Shown: positions 1 through 10,181 of the stretch, one piece after another
How positions within the stretch are numbered: the stretch's first letter is position 1
Layout: each line of letters starts with the position of its first letter
NCBI GenBank assembly: GCA_030431255.1
Contig: JAUIJL010000002.1
Span: 558,001-622,000, forward strand
From: Thermoanaerobaculia bacterium
GTDB lineage: Bacteria > Acidobacteriota > Thermoanaerobaculia > Multivoradales > J023
Length of the DNA stretch: 64,000 nucleotides
Direction of reading: 5' to 3'
The notes under the pieces: model-generated
Told to the model about the DNA's origin: nothing
Databases searched by the model: none
Seen by the model: only the letters and a program-made list of their open reading frames with translations
Made by a program: the position numbers and the translations under genes

Positions 1-41
1 GCCGGTCCCTTTTCTCGTGCTCGCGGTGGCCGAGCTTCTAT

Positions 42-1640
42 CTACTGAATTTGCTCGCGGGTCTTCATGAAGCGCACCTGGGGCCAATCCTGCTCGGCGC
101 AAGTGAGCTGCCAAGCGGATTTCGCGAGATAGACCGGTAGATCGTGGTGGTCGTCGGCCACTTGCAGGTCGTTTCGGGTTTCGAATGCCTTGAGCTCTTT
201 GGGATCCTCGGCGTCGATCCACCGGGCGGTGTTGAAGGGCGTCGATTCGAAATGCACGGGGATGTTGTACTCGGTCCGAATCCGGTCCGCCAAAACCTCG
301 AATTGCAGGGCGCCGGCCACGCCGACGATCCAATCCGAGCTCAAGCGGGTTTTCAGGATCAACGCCGCGCCTTCCTCCGCCAGCTGCGACAAAGCCCTTC
401 CGAGGTGCTTGGCGCGCATGGGGTCGTCGGCCCGGACCCGTTGCAGCAGCTCGGGCGCAAAGCTGGGAATGCCCGTGAAATGGAGATCCTCCCCTTCGGT
501 CAAGGCATCGCCGATGTGCAGGTTGCCGTGGTTGGGCATGCCGATGATGTCACCGGCGAAGGCCTGCTCCGCCAGCTCGCGGTCTTGGGCCAAAAAGAGC
601 ACCGGATTGTGCATGTTGAGCGCCTTGCCGGAGCGCGGATGGTGCAGCTTCATGCCGCGCTCGAACTCACCTGAGCACAAGCGAATAAAGGCCAAGCGGT
701 CGCGGTGCTTGGGATCCATATTCGCTTGGATTTTGAAGACGAAACCCGTCACCTTCTCCTCGCTGGGCTCCACTTGCCGCTCTTTCGTCGGCTGGGGGCG
801 CGGCGGTGGAGCCATGTCCACCAAGGCGTCGAGCAAAGTCTGGACCCCGAAATTGTTCAAGGCCGAGCCGAAATACACCGGCGTCAGGTTGCCTTCGAGA
901 TAAGAAGGCCGATCGAATTCAGCGCACAAACCACGGGCCATCTCCACTTCTTCCCGCAGCTGCCCGGCCTGACTCTCGTCCAGGAATTGGTCGATTTTGG
1001 GATCGTCCAAACCTTCGCACACCAAACCTTCGGTCTTGCGCTCCTTGTCCCGCGCCGGATCCCGGTGCATGAGCATCAATTGCTCGTTGAGCAGGTCGTA
1101 GGAGCCGCGGAACGTCTTGCCCATGCCGATGGGCCAGCTGCCCGGGGTGACTTCCAGCTGGAGCTCTTGCTCCACTTGGTCGAGCAGCTCGAAGGGGTCC
1201 ATGCCTTCTCGATCGAGCTTGTTGACGAACGTCACGATCGGCACGTCTCGCATGCGGCAAACCTCGAAGAGCTTGCGGGTCTGGCCCTCGATGCCCTTGG
1301 CGGAGTCCAACACCATCACCGCGGAGTCGACCGCGGTCAGGGTGCGATACGTGTCCTCGGAGAAATCCTCATGGCCCGGGGTGTCCAGCAAGTTGAAGGT
1401 ACAGTCGCCGTAATCGAAGGTCATCACGGACGAGGTCACGGAAATGCCGCGCTCCTTTTCCACCTTCATCCAATCGGAGCGCGCACGACGACGCTCGCCC
1501 CGCGCCTTCACCGCGCCGGCCAGCTGGATCGCTCCACCGTAGAGCAGCAGCTTCTCGGTCAGCGTGGTTTTGCCCGCGTCGGGGTGGGAAATAATGGCAA
1601 AGGTACGACGCCGAGAGATGGCGTCTTGTATCCGACTCAT
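42..1640 (-). CDS. prfC: Peptide chain release factor 3 (RF3)
   Basis: This is a translational GTPase that recycles RF1/RF2 from the ribosome after peptide release. The 532-residue product has the G1 motif in SHPDAGKTTLTEKLL near residue 20, the G2 region in EKERGISVTSSVM, G3 in DTPGHEDFSEDTYRTL and G4 in FVNKLDREGMDP, followed by the RF3-specific domains II and III. The length matches the family (about 530). I place the start at the ATG at 1638-1640 (MSRIQDAISRRRTF) because an AAAGAGA ribosome binding site precedes it and the family begins there. The frame stays open 23 codons further upstream, but that extension is not conserved in character. It lies 114 bp downstream of the DUF1684 lipoprotein gene on the same strand and may be cotranscribed with it. 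Confidence 0.96.
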   Translation of the reverse strand: MSRIQDAISRRRTFAIISHPDAGKTTLTEKLLLYGGAIQLAGAVKARGERRRARSDWMKVEKERGISVTSSVMTFDYGDCTFNLLDTPGHEDFSEDTYRTLTAVDSAVMVLDSAKGIEGQTRKLFEVCRMRDVPIVTFVNKLDREGMDPFELLDQVEQELQLEVTPGSWPIGMGKTFRGSYDLLNEQLMLMHRDPARDKERKTEGLVCEGLDDPKIDQFLDESQAGQLREEVEMARGLCAEFDRPSYLEGNLTPVYFGSALNNFGVQTLLDALVDMAPPPRPQPTKERQVEPSEEKVTGFVFKIQANMDPKHRDRLAFIRLCSGEFERGMKLHHPRSGKALNMHNPVLFLAQDRELAEQAFAGDIIGMPNHGNLHIGDALTEGEDLHFTGIPSFAPELLQRVRADDPMRAKHLGRALSQLAEEGAALILKTRLSSDWIVGVAGALQFEVLADRIRTEYNIPVHFESTPFNTARWIDAEDPKELKAFETRNDLQVADDHHDLPVYLAKSAWQLTCAEQDWPQVRFMKTREQIQ

Positions 1641-1754
1641 GATGTTCTCTTTATCTCGCGATCGATCCAAGCGTTCAAGCGCTTCAGGCAGGAAGGCCGC
1701 CGGGTCCACTCACCGACGGCGGCCGGAGCGTAGCAGAAAAGAGGATGGTAGCGG

Positions 1755-2786
1755 TTAATGGGCCGCTGAGCCGTAGACCTTCTCGCCCGCTTCCACCGCC
1801 AACGCCAACCGATTTTCGGGAGTCGGGAGGGGACATGTGGCGAAGGGGGTGAACACACATGGCGGGTTGTAGGCGCGATTGAAATCCACCACCAGCTTGC
1901 CTTCTGCCCCGGCTCCACCCCCATCCGCGAATTGAGCGTAGACGAATCGGCCGCCGCCATAGGTGGTTTTGGTGTTGGTTTGATCCCCGAATACGAACCA
2001 AACTTCCGACGGATCACCGGTGGCGAATGCATCCAGCTCGAAGGTGTCGCCGTCTCGCTCGAAGCGGATCCGGCCGGGGGAGGCCATCTCGCTCACGGTG
2101 CCCAAAGCCGTGGGGATCTCCACCGCTTTGGGCTCTTGACGCGGAACGTAATCCGCCTCGACCCGCCAGTCCCAGACCACTGGAAAGCGATCGATGCCGG
2201 AGAAGTCCCGCCGTACGTCGCTATTGCTGTCTTTGATGCGGACCCCGAGACGTCCATCCCGATCGATGATGAAGAAGCTCACCGTGCCGACCTCGACGAC
2301 GGTCGGCGTTCCTGCCGAATCACTCGCCAAGGGGACCGCTTGCGGGCCCTCGACGGGCTCTCCGTCGGCCCTCATGGTCTGTCCGTCGGCCAGCTCCAAA
2401 ACCACTGCGCCGGCCTGTCCGGCCTCGGGCTGATTCAACCGAAGCGTACCCAACCGGTCCGGAGCCGATGGGGGTAACACCACAACACCGTCCGGGTCAC
2501 TACCGATGGAATTCTCGGGACCTTCGAGCCAAGAAAGCCCGACCAAGGTCAGCCAACCGTCGTCCGTTCGCAGGGCGGTCAACCGCTCCTCATGCCAGGC
2601 CTCGACCTGTGCACGGTGGTCGTCCAAAGTCTTCTGATCCATGGATTCTGCGGACACGGCGGCACCCTCCGGAGAGCTGGGGATTTGGCAGCAGCCCATC
2701 ACGCCCAAGGCGAGAGCAATGCTCGCTGCACAAAACCCGTGCACGAGTGTGGGGGTCCACCGCTGCCGATTTTCAAATTGGGTCAT
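1755..2786 (-). CDS. DUF1684 family lipoprotein
   Basis: This 343-residue protein has an N-terminal hydrophobic segment ending in VMGC (about residues 29-32), a plausible lipobox, so it is probably an outer- or inner-membrane-anchored lipoprotein. The rest carries the DUF1684 signatures: a GWLTLVGLSWLEGPENSIGS block early on and the C-terminal block DFNRAYNPPCVFTPFATCP. The biochemical function of DUF1684 is not established. The start ATG at 2784-2786 is preceded by GAGGTAG at good spacing. It is divergent from bipA and upstream of prfC. The family assignment is confident, the role is unknown. Confidence 0.88.
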   Translation of the reverse strand: MTQFENRQRWTPTLVHGFCAASIALALGVMGCCQIPSSPEGAAVSAESMDQKTLDDHRAQVEAWHEERLTALRTDDGWLTLVGLSWLEGPENSIGSDPDGVVVLPPSAPDRLGTLRLNQPEAGQAGAVVLELADGQTMRADGEPVEGPQAVPLASDSAGTPTVVEVGTVSFFIIDRDGRLGVRIKDSNSDVRRDFSGIDRFPVVWDWRVEADYVPRQEPKAVEIPTALGTVSEMASPGRIRFERDGDTFELDAFATGDPSEVWFVFGDQTNTKTTYGGGRFVYAQFADGGGAGAEGKLVVDFNRAYNPPCVFTPFATCPLPTPENRLALAVEAGEKVYGSAAH

Positions 2787-3000
2787 CTCGCTACCTCAAC
2801 ACGATCACGTCACACCATTCACGGCGGCTTCGGCTCATCCCGAGCCGCCCAATAGGCCGCATCTTAACGCGCCTCAGACCTCTTGCCCACGGCCCCGGCC
2901 CATGGTACGTTGCGCCTCCCGCCGCGGCTGATCCGAGCCGCCGCCATCCCCCGAACCATCCGACAGCTATCGCTATATCCTTCCGCTTTGGAGGCTCGCC

Positions 3001-4836
3001 GTGCCGAATCAACTCCGCCAAGACGTCCGTAACCTTGCCATCATCGCCCATGTCGATCACGGCAAAACCACCCTGGTCGATGCCATGCTTTGGCAAAGCG
3101 GCATTTTCCGCGACAACCAACAGGTCGCGGAACGGGTCATGGACTCCATCGATCTCGAGCGGGAGAAGGGCATCACCATCATGTCCAAGAACACCGCGAT
3201 CCTCTTCCAAGAAACTCGGATCAACATCGTCGACACACCGGGCCACGCGGACTTCGGCGGTGAGGTCGAGCGGGTGCTCAAAATGGTGGACGGCGTGCTG
3301 CTCTTGGTCGATGCCGCCGAAGGGCCCATGCCCCAAACCCGCTTCGTGCTGCGCAAAGCCCTCGAAGCCAAGCTCAAGCCGATCGTGGTGATCAACAAAA
3401 TCGACCGTTCCGACGCTCGCGCCCCCGAGGTGTTGGACGAGATCTACGATTTGTTCATCGAGCTCGGTGCGGACGATGCCCTGCTCGAATTCCCGGTCTT
3501 CTACGCCAACGCCAAGGCCGGCACCTGTCGGGTCGAAGAACACGGCGAGGATCAAAACCTCGCCCCCCTGATGGAAGAGATTCTGCGCTCCATTCCAGCG
3601 CCGTCCTTTGATCCGGAAGCGCCCCTACAATTTCAGGTCACCACCCTCGACTACGACAATTTCCTCGGCCGGTTGGTGATCGGCAGAATCCACAACGGTC
3701 GTTTGTCCCGCAATCAACAGGTGGCACGGGTAGGTCACAGCGCTGAGATCGAAACCGTGAAAGTCTCGAGCCTGCTGGGTTATGACGGTCTTAACCGAGT
3801 GCCCATCGAAGAGGCTGGTCCGGGCGATATCGTCGCCGTGGTCGGCCTCGACGAGGCTTCGATCGGCGACACCCTGACCTCGCCGGAGGATCCTCGCCCC
3901 CTGCCGCCGATTCAAGTGGACGAGCCCACCATCACCATGTCCTTCGGCATCAACGACTCGCCCTTCTCCGGTCTTGAAGGCAAGCACGTGACCTCGAGAA
4001 AGCTCAAAGAGCGGTTGGACAAAGAAACCTTGGGCAACGTGTCCATTCGGGTAGAGGACACCTCATCTCCCGAAGTCTTCCAGGTCTCCGGCCGCGGCGA
4101 GCTGCAGCTGGCGATCTTGATCGAAATGATGCGCCGTGAGGATTTCGAGCTCACCGTCGGCAAGCCGGACGTGGTGACCAAGGAAATCGGCGGCAAAGTT
4201 CACGAGCCCATGGAGCTGTTGACCATCGATACCCCCGAGGACTTCGTCGGCGTGCTGACCCAAAAGCTGGCGCCGCGCAAGGGTCGGGTCAAGAATATGG
4301 TGAACTACGGCTCGGGCCGCGTGCGCCTGGAATTCCGCATCCCGTCGCGCGGCTTGATCGGCTTTCGCAGCGAGTTCCTCACCGATACCCGAGGTGAAGG
4401 CATCATGCACCAGCTCTTCGATGGTTGGGAGCCGTGGCAGGGAGAGATCCCCCATCGCGGCACCGGCTCCTTGGTGGCCGATCGCAAAGGCAAAGCGACC
4501 TCCCACGCGATCGAAGCCCTACAACCCCGCGGCACCTTGTTGATCGGCCCGGGCGCGGAGGTCTACGAAGGCATGATCGTCGGCGAGCACGCCCGTGCCA
4601 ACGACCTCGACGTCAACATCACCAAGGAAAAGAAGCTCACCAACATCCGTTCCTCCACCGCCGAGGAATACGAGCGTCTGATCCCGCCCCGAAAGATGAG
4701 CCTCGAGCAAGCCCTCGAATTCATCAAAGAGGACGAAGCTGTGGAGATCACTCCCAAAAGCGTGCGGCTGCGCAAGAAATCCCTCGACGCGACCCTTCGG
4801 AAGTCCGAAGCCCGGAAGAAAAAGCGCCTGGACTGA
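3001..4836 (+). CDS. typA: Translational GTPase BipA/TypA
   Basis: BipA is a ribosome-associated GTPase that supports 50S assembly and stress or cold growth. The 611-residue protein shows G1 ([16 protein letters not shown]), the switch region [13 protein letters not shown]3 [16 protein letters not shown] and G4 [12 protein letters not shown]. The C-terminal half contains [20 protein letters not shown] and the Lys-rich stretch [14 protein letters not shown], both typical of BipA and absent from EF-G and LepA. Translation starts at a GTG at 3001 with GGAGG 7 bases upstream. It is transcribed away from the DUF1684 gene across a 214-bp gap. Confidence 0.96.
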   Translation: MPNQLRQDVRNLAIIAHVDHGKTTLVDAMLWQSGIFRDNQQVAERVMDSIDLEREKGITIMSKNTAILFQETRINIVDTPGHADFGGEVERVLKMVDGVLLLVDAAEGPMPQTRFVLRKALEAKLKPIVVINKIDRSDARAPEVLDEIYDLFIELGADDALLEFPVFYANAKAGTCRVEEHGEDQNLAPLMEEILRSIPAPSFDPEAPLQFQVTTLDYDNFLGRLVIGRIHNGRLSRNQQVARVGHSAEIETVKVSSLLGYDGLNRVPIEEAGPGDIVAVVGLDEASIGDTLTSPEDPRPLPPIQVDEPTITMSFGINDSPFSGLEGKHVTSRKLKERLDKETLGNVSIRVEDTSSPEVFQVSGRGELQLAILIEMMRREDFELTVGKPDVVTKEIGGKVHEPMELLTIDTPEDFVGVLTQKLAPRKGRVKNMVNYGSGRVRLEFRIPSRGLIGFRSEFLTDTRGEGIMHQLFDGWEPWQGEIPHRGTGSLVADRKGKATSHAIEALQPRGTLLIGPGAEVYEGMIVGEHARANDLDVNITKEKKLTNIRSSTAEEYERLIPPRKMSLEQALEFIKEDEAVEITPKSVRLRKKSLDATLRKSEARKKKRLD

Positions 4837-4950
4837 CACCTTTTGGAGCGGGAGCTCGAGCGGCGCTCGGAGCGACGGCAGGAGATCTCGACACGTCGAA
4901 TCGACAACTCGGAGATTGGATCAAACACCTGTCTGACGTAGCATAGGGAC

Positions 4951-6138
4951 ATGAGCGCAGATCATTCGACCGACCCGTCCCATGCCCGCCTGATCGCTGC
5001 CTGCGGCGCCAACGATTCCGAAATCGAAGAGCTCCTCGCCTACAACGAAAATCTTTTCGACCTGGGCACCCTCGACCAGGGCCTACGCTTCCCCCTCGAG
5101 GACGAGCCCTTCGTGGAATGTTGGAGCCGCTGGGTGGACGAGGCCGAACAGGAAGGGGCGATTCCCGCGCTGCGCAACTACTTGCCCCAGCTGCACTTCC
5201 CGATCGTGGAAGGGATCAGCCAGTGGCCGGCCTATCGTCGCGCCACCCTCCAAGGGGCGGATCCGGCCGGACTCGAGGAAGCCACTGGCTTAGAGCTCGA
5301 GGACGAGGAGTCGGTGGAGCTCGAGCTGTACGCCGGCGCGGCCGGCCGGGTGCCGGTCTTCAAGCTCAAAGGACGCTCCCAATTCGCGACCATGGTCGAA
5401 GCCCTCGGGCGCCGGAATGAGCCGTCCAATATCCCGGACTCCATGGGCGCTTTGATGATCGTCGGTTTCAACAACTGGCACCGCATTCGGGAGCTCAAGC
5501 GGAAGTGGCACGAGCAGGACGAGTCCGAGCGGCAGCAGGCCACGTGGAACGAGGCCTTCGCCGAGATCCGCAAGCAGCCCGAGCTCTACCAAGACCGCTT
5601 CATGCTGCTGTCGGACGGTCCCTACAGCGCGGTGCCCGCCGCGGATTTGGGTCTCGATGATGAGGAATGGAGAGCGAAATCCTTCGTCATTCGACGGGAT
5701 CACGAATGCGCCCACTACTTTACCCGTCGCTTGTTCGGCTCGATGCGCAACAACTTGCTCGATGAGCTGATCGCCGACTATGCCGGCATCGTGGCGGCGG
5801 AAGGCAGGTATCGAGCCGACTGGTTCCTACGTTTCATTGGCCTCGATACTTACCCCGATTACCGCGAAGGGGGGCGCTTGGATCTCTACCGTGGAGATCC
5901 AGCCTTGTCGGAGGGCGCGTTCAAGGTGCTGCAGACTTTGGTCGTGCGCGCCGCCAGGCATCTGGAGAAGGTGGATCAGGAAGCCTTGCCCCGGGGCGAG
6001 CGAAGCCCCGGCCTGCAGGCGACGGTGATCGCCGCCCTGGCCTCTATGCGCATCGACGAGCTGGCCTCGGAGTCCGGCCCCGAGCTCCTGGACCGTCGGA
6101 TCACCGAGCTTCGCGCAAAGCTCTCCACGTCGACCTGA
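4951..6138 (+). CDS. Hypothetical protein with HExxH and DExxAD motifs (zincin-like)
   Basis: I do not recognise this 395-residue protein by name. It has no signal peptide or membrane segment, so it is probably cytoplasmic. Residues 251-255 read HECAH, followed at about 271-278 by DELIADYA. An HExxH helix with a downstream acidic DE/AD motif is the ligand layout of gluzincin-type metallopeptidases, so a zinc-dependent hydrolase fold is plausible but unproven. The N-terminal half is acidic and helix-rich. It follows bipA by 114 bp and is convergent with pyrE. A structural search would be decisive for the fold. Confidence 0.7.
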   Translation: MSADHSTDPSHARLIAACGANDSEIEELLAYNENLFDLGTLDQGLRFPLEDEPFVECWSRWVDEAEQEGAIPALRNYLPQLHFPIVEGISQWPAYRRATLQGADPAGLEEATGLELEDEESVELELYAGAAGRVPVFKLKGRSQFATMVEALGRRNEPSNIPDSMGALMIVGFNNWHRIRELKRKWHEQDESERQQATWNEAFAEIRKQPELYQDRFMLLSDGPYSAVPAADLGLDDEEWRAKSFVIRRDHECAHYFTRRLFGSMRNNLLDELIADYAGIVAAEGRYRADWFLRFIGLDTYPDYREGGRLDLYRGDPALSEGAFKVLQTLVVRAARHLEKVDQEALPRGERSPGLQATVIAALASMRIDELASESGPELLDRRITELRAKLSTST

Positions 6139-6175
6139 TCCGGAGATCGACCACTCCCTCTCGAGCTGCGCGATC

Positions 6176-6901
6176 TCAAGCTTCGTGGAAGGTCAATCCC
6201 CTGAGCTGGTGCCACGCTTTGGGATCGCGGAAGTAGTCTTCGCAAGAGGAATGCTCGCCATCGTTCAACAATGCCGCTGAATGGCCCGCGGCAAAAGCGG
6301 TGGCACGATCACACACTGCGTGTAGCGCCACATCATGCTCGGCGAGCAAGTCCCCTCCACCTTGTTGGCGATCGAAGAGCACCAAGGTATCGGTGATCTC
6401 ACCACCGACCTCCCGAACCGCTTCTAGGAAACCCAGCTTGGAGCCACCGTCGGTGATCAGATCCTCCACCAACAGGACCCGCGACCCAGGCTTGAGCGCT
6501 CCCTCTACCCGGGACCCGGTGCCGTACGCTTTCGCCTTCTTGCGGATATATACGAAGGGAACGGCCAAGACACTCGCCAGATAAGCTCCGTAAGGAATAC
6601 CGGCCGTCTCTCCTCCGGCCAGCACATCGAACGAAGCACCTTTGCGCTCGAGCATCATGGCCGCCGTCGTGCTGTAAAGCCGCATGAACGAGGGATCTGA
6701 AACCACCCGCCGGCAGTCGATATAAATCGGGCTCGAATTGCCGGAAGCCAAGCGAAAAGGCTCGTCGACACTGACCCGAATGGCCCGGCTTTCCCAGAGG
6801 TGTAAAGCCACTGCCTGTCGGAGACGAGAGAGAATCGGTCCAGTCAGCTGGTCGCGTAGCGCCTCACCCGAGGCGGTAGGCAGCCCTTCCGTATTTTCCA
6901 T
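6176..6901 (-). CDS. pyrE: Orotate phosphoribosyltransferase
   Basis: PyrE catalyses transfer of ribose-5-phosphate from PRPP to orotate, giving OMP in pyrimidine synthesis. The 241-residue product has the PRPP-binding motif VLLVEDLITDGGSK, the substrate-loop region FRLASGNSSPIYIDCRR, GGETAGIPYGA and the basic loop YIRKKAKAYGTGSRVEG that supplies catalytic lysines. I set the start at the ATG at 6899-6901 because GGAGGA lies just upstream. An open extension of 35 codons is unlike the family. It is convergent with the HExxH gene, with a 37-bp gap. It is slightly longer than the E. coli enzyme because of a C-terminal tail (residues about 205-241). Confidence 0.93.
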   Translation of the reverse strand: MENTEGLPTASGEALRDQLTGPILSRLRQAVALHLWESRAIRVSVDEPFRLASGNSSPIYIDCRRVVSDPSFMRLYSTTAAMMLERKGASFDVLAGGETAGIPYGAYLASVLAVPFVYIRKKAKAYGTGSRVEGALKPGSRVLLVEDLITDGGSKLGFLEAVREVGGEITDTLVLFDRQQGGGDLLAEHDVALHAVCDRATAFAAGHSAALLNDGEHSSCEDYFRDPKAWHQLRGLTFHEA

Positions 6902-7337
6902 GGTTCCTCCAAAACCGTGCCTATGGTGCCCGAGCAGATCCCTGATACCCAACCCTGAGATCTCGCTTCGGTGACCGGCTCGGCTTTCATCCGATGGATT
7001 GTTCAACGCTCACCTTCTTCTAACACACCCCCAGCCCCATTCCCAGCCGTCGCCCGATATACCTGGATCAAGCACCGATCCTCGATTGCAAACCTCGGCA
7101 AACTTGTTCGCCGGGTCCATCTTTCTTATGCTGTGGATCTGCGCATGCCGCAAGTCATAGCCCCATGGTCTGCGGATGCAGTTTGCTGTTTCGCCATAGA
7201 CCAGTAGGTCGACCCAGATCGTCGGCTCGATTTAGACTTTGAGAATAGGTCCCAAGATAGCACTAGCCAATCTATGCTGCCGTGCTATAATGCGCTCGAT
7301 TCGCCCAAACCTGCGCCCGGGAGGTTCCACTGACCCC
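6902..7337. other. Intergenic region with divergent promoters
   Basis: This 436-bp stretch separates pyrE (-) from the TPR gene (+). I see no credible gene in it. The only strong signal is an extended -10 promoter close to the TPR gene (annotated separately). The rest shows no hairpin or repeat that I can support. Confidence 0.5.
7283..7291 (+). promoter_or_regulatory. Extended -10 promoter of the TPR gene
   Basis: The sequence TGCTATAAT is a perfect extended -10 element (TGn followed by TATAAT). No good -35 hexamer is present at 17 bp, which is usual for extended -10 promoters. It implies a short leader of about 40 bases before the ATG at 7338. Confidence 0.6.
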
Positions 7338-8297
7338 ATGAGCTGCCATCCAACTGAGCTCGACAAGAACGAGCTTCGCAACACCGAGCCCCAGCCCACA
7401 GAGCTGCACCAAGCCTACGAAGCTCTTCGCGAAGAGATCATGGCTCAGATCACCAGCGGAGAGCTCGATCGCGCTCTCGAGCTCAGTGATCGAGCACTCG
7501 ATCTGGCGCGACGGACCGAAGATCCCCATTTGATCGACAGCGCTCTATGTAATCGAGCCGGACTTCTGGTAGCCCGAGGCGAAGGCCACGATGTGGCCGG
7601 GGAGCTCCGCCGAATCCTGATGCGCAGCCCGGAATCCGTGGTTCGCTTCCAAGCCGCCTACGCCTTATGTATGTTCCACGAGCAGGACGAAGATCTGGAG
7701 AAGAGTAGATTCTACTCCCAGACCGCCTTGCGATACGCCGAGCTGCATGGCGACCCCGCTTCATTGGCCATCGCCCACAATCGGATGGCCAATCTGAATT
7801 TGATCGACAGCTACTTCGAGCCGGCGCTGGAGAGCTACCTCAAAGCTCTGGAGATTCAGGGGACTGAGCCTAGCCTGGAAACTGCCAAGATCCTCTCCAA
7901 CACCGGCTATTGTCAGGCGGTTCTCGGAGAGCTCGGAGCTGCCTTCGGCTCGCTGACCCGAAGCCTCCGCATGCTGCGCCGTCTGCGCGCAGAGCAATGG
8001 CTCCACCGCCCCATGCTCGGCATGAGCTACACGTATTTGGAGGCCGGCCGCTACGACCGCGCGGCGAGCTACGCCCTCAGAGCTTTGGAAAACGCCGAAA
8101 CCGGCGGCCCGTACCACGACACCCATGTCAAAAATGCTCTCTATCTGCTCGGCGAGGCCGAGAAGCTGCGCGGCGAGGAAGCGGCTGCTTTCGAATGCTT
8201 CACGCATCTCCAACAGCGCTTCTATCCTGACCAGCCCGCGATCGTCGACGTCCTCTTGGCCACGGACATCCGCAAACTAATCAATTTGATGGCTTGA
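7338..8297 (+). CDS. Tetratricopeptide-repeat protein
   Basis: The 319-residue protein is built almost entirely of helical TPR-like units (for example ALELSDRALDLARRTEDPHLIDSAL, FEPALESYLKALEIQG and GRYDRAASYALRALENAE). It has no signal peptide, so it is likely a cytoplasmic scaffold or regulatory partner. I chose the ATG at 7338 because it follows the promoter at 7283-7291 and GGAGG lies about 14 bases upstream. The frame is open further upstream but would cross the promoter. The stop overlaps the beginning of the next frame, so the two genes are probably translationally coupled. The specific partner is unknown. Confidence 0.8.
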   Translation: MSCHPTELDKNELRNTEPQPTELHQAYEALREEIMAQITSGELDRALELSDRALDLARRTEDPHLIDSALCNRAGLLVARGEGHDVAGELRRILMRSPESVVRFQAAYALCMFHEQDEDLEKSRFYSQTALRYAELHGDPASLAIAHNRMANLNLIDSYFEPALESYLKALEIQGTEPSLETAKILSNTGYCQAVLGELGAAFGSLTRSLRMLRRLRAEQWLHRPMLGMSYTYLEAGRYDRAASYALRALENAETGGPYHDTHVKNALYLLGEAEKLRGEEAAAFECFTHLQQRFYPDQPAIVDVLLATDIRKLINLMA

Positions 8298-8299
8298 TC

Positions 8300-9778
8300 A
8301 TGGACTACTCCAAGCAATACACCTCGATGCACATTTCGCATCTTTTCTCGAAGGTCGGCGAGCGCTGCCGGCCGCTCCGCGTGGATACCGGCTCGACCCT
8401 CTTGGTGCTGTGGCTGTGCCTCTGGGCCCTTCCCGCGGCGGCGATCGGCCCAGATAGCGTGCTGATCAATTCCGGCGACATCGCCCGCGTGCGCGCGGGA
8501 ACCTATGGCGAGCTCTTCCCGAACGGGGGTGATGCCGTCGATCCCACCCACAAGGTGCTGAGCCTCGACTTCGAATATCCGGAAGGTGTCGAGCGTCATC
8601 TGGTGCCGTTCACCGAGAGCTGGCGCCCCGAGCGTCACCCCATGGTGTCTTACGACAGCCGCAGCGATGCGATCATGCTGTTCTGGGTCTCCGGCGCGGC
8701 CGACGGAACCTGGAGCATGGAGCTGACCTCGTTTCGTGACGGAGAGTGGCAGCAGAGCTCCAACGTGAAATCGAACCAATCCGCGGTTTTCATCGAGGAG
8801 CTACCCAAGGTCACCGTGACCTCCGACGACTTCTATCTCGACCTGGGCGAGGAGATCGAGCCTCTAGAGACGCGTCGCACGACGTTCCACGTGGTTTGGT
8901 ACCAGGGCAAAGACGTCCACTATGCCCCCCTGTCGTTTGTCGACGGAACGTTCGTCGGTTGGAGCGAGGCGATCTCACTGACCAAGGTCGCCTACGTCGG
9001 CCAGCAAGGTCAGAGTGGAGATCAGCTGCCCCCTGGATTCTTGCCCGAGAACCTGACGGGATCCTTCAACATTGCTCCGGCTCTGGACCCCAACGCGATC
9101 ACGGTGAGCCTGACCGATTCCGATACCGGTCGGCTATCTACCCTCAAAATTGAAGAGACCCCCATGAGCCTCGCTCACCTGGCCGGCCGGGTGCGTGAGG
9201 ACATCTTGGCCCATGTCGGCACCTACTCCATGTCGGATCTCGAGGCGCTGGCGGATTTCATCCGCTCCGACATCATCTTTATCGGTGCCAAATGCCGCCT
9301 GCATCCGACGGTCGGGCGATTTATCGCCGATGAGATCTCCGGTTGGTTGCTCGCCTACGGTGAGTCCTACGGCACCGACCTGACCGCCCTCAGCGAGGAT
9401 GCATGGCAGGAAACGCTCAACGCCGGAGCTTCCATCTATGCCAAATCCCTCGGCACGGCCACGGTGGACGACGACCAAGCTTTGGAAATCGTCGATACCG
9501 ATGCTTCGGCTGAGAACCTGGCCAAGCTTCGGGAGCTGGTGCGGATCACCATGCCGGCCGCTTTCGAAGCACCGGAGATTGGTGAGGGCGAAAGCACCAT
9601 CTACACCTCGGCGGACCTCCGCTCGATGCTGATCGCTTGGAAAGCTCCGGAAGGCGACACCATCCACTACGTCGAGAATCTCGGCCTGGGTTGGACGAGC
9701 GAGCCGCTGGCACTGAGGTTGACCGAGGAGCTTTCGGAAGCTCAAGCTCACGACCTCTTGCAACGCAAGATTCGTTGA
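8300..9778 (+). CDS. Exported protein of unknown function
   Basis: This roughly 492-residue protein has a hydrophobic N-terminal segment (STLLVLWLCLWALPAAA) ending in a good signal-peptidase site before IGPDS. The mature part is acidic, beta-rich in its first half (repeated W and Y residues in short strands, reminiscent of a beta-propeller) and helical in the second. I do not recognise a catalytic motif. Start choice is uncertain: TTG at 8294, ATG at 8300 and ATG at 8327 are all possible, and none has a clear ribosome binding site, which fits coupling to the overlapping TPR gene. A strong terminator follows at 9831. Confidence 0.7.
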   Translation: MDYSKQYTSMHISHLFSKVGERCRPLRVDTGSTLLVLWLCLWALPAAAIGPDSVLINSGDIARVRAGTYGELFPNGGDAVDPTHKVLSLDFEYPEGVERHLVPFTESWRPERHPMVSYDSRSDAIMLFWVSGAADGTWSMELTSFRDGEWQQSSNVKSNQSAVFIEELPKVTVTSDDFYLDLGEEIEPLETRRTTFHVVWYQGKDVHYAPLSFVDGTFVGWSEAISLTKVAYVGQQGQSGDQLPPGFLPENLTGSFNIAPALDPNAITVSLTDSDTGRLSTLKIEETPMSLAHLAGRVREDILAHVGTYSMSDLEALADFIRSDIIFIGAKCRLHPTVGRFIADEISGWLLAYGESYGTDLTALSEDAWQETLNAGASIYAKSLGTATVDDDQALEIVDTDASAENLAKLRELVRITMPAAFEAPEIGEGESTIYTSADLRSMLIAWKAPEGDTIHYVENLGLGWTSEPLALRLTEELSEAQAHDLLQRKIR

Positions 9779-9830
9779 CACCGGCCTTCCAGTGACACCA
9801 TTCGATAAGTCCCATGGGCTTATCGGACAG

Positions 9831-9870
9831 CGAAAATCGGCATGCTGCTCGGCATGCCGATTTTCGTTTT
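9831..9870 (+). terminator. Rho-independent terminator
   Basis: A perfect 15-bp stem (9831-9845 pairing with 9852-9866) with a 6-base loop is followed by TTTT. It ends the TPR/exported-protein unit. Confidence 0.85.
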
Positions 9871-9881
9871 GCCCAACTTCT

Positions 9882-9930
9882 GCCGGAGGCCCAGTTTTGC
9901 CGGAGGCCCAGTTTTGCCGGAGCCCGGTAT
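9882..9930 (+). repeat. 17-bp direct repeat, two full copies plus a partial
   Basis: The unit GCCGGAGGCCCAGTTTT occurs at 9882-9898 and 9899-9915, followed by a diverging partial copy (GCCGGAGCCCGG). It is non-coding and lies just after the terminator. Confidence 0.8.
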
Positions 9931-10181
9931 CGGAGCTCAATCTCGGACCTCCTACCCCCATTGCCCCAACTCGCGGACAAGGATTCACTCCGCTCGATTA
10001 GCCCAGATAACCAAGCTTTTTCGTTTAGATTAACTATACTATTTATATGCATTCATCGATGAGCGGCATATACTCTGATCTCCTGTTCGGAGCTCGCCAC
10101 CGGTGAGCTCTTCGTCTATCGCCTGCTTTGGAGCTCGACACTCCCTTTGCACGGCACCTGAATCCCAATAGGAGTTATGTA

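Larger units (their letters stand above)
9779..10181. other. Intergenic region with terminator and small repeats
   Basis: This 403-bp gap carries a palindrome at 9804-9824, the terminator at 9831-9870, a 17-bp tandem repeat at 9882-9930 and an AT-rich stretch around 10020-10060 that probably holds the promoter of the Kazal-type gene. No credible gene is present. Confidence 0.55.
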
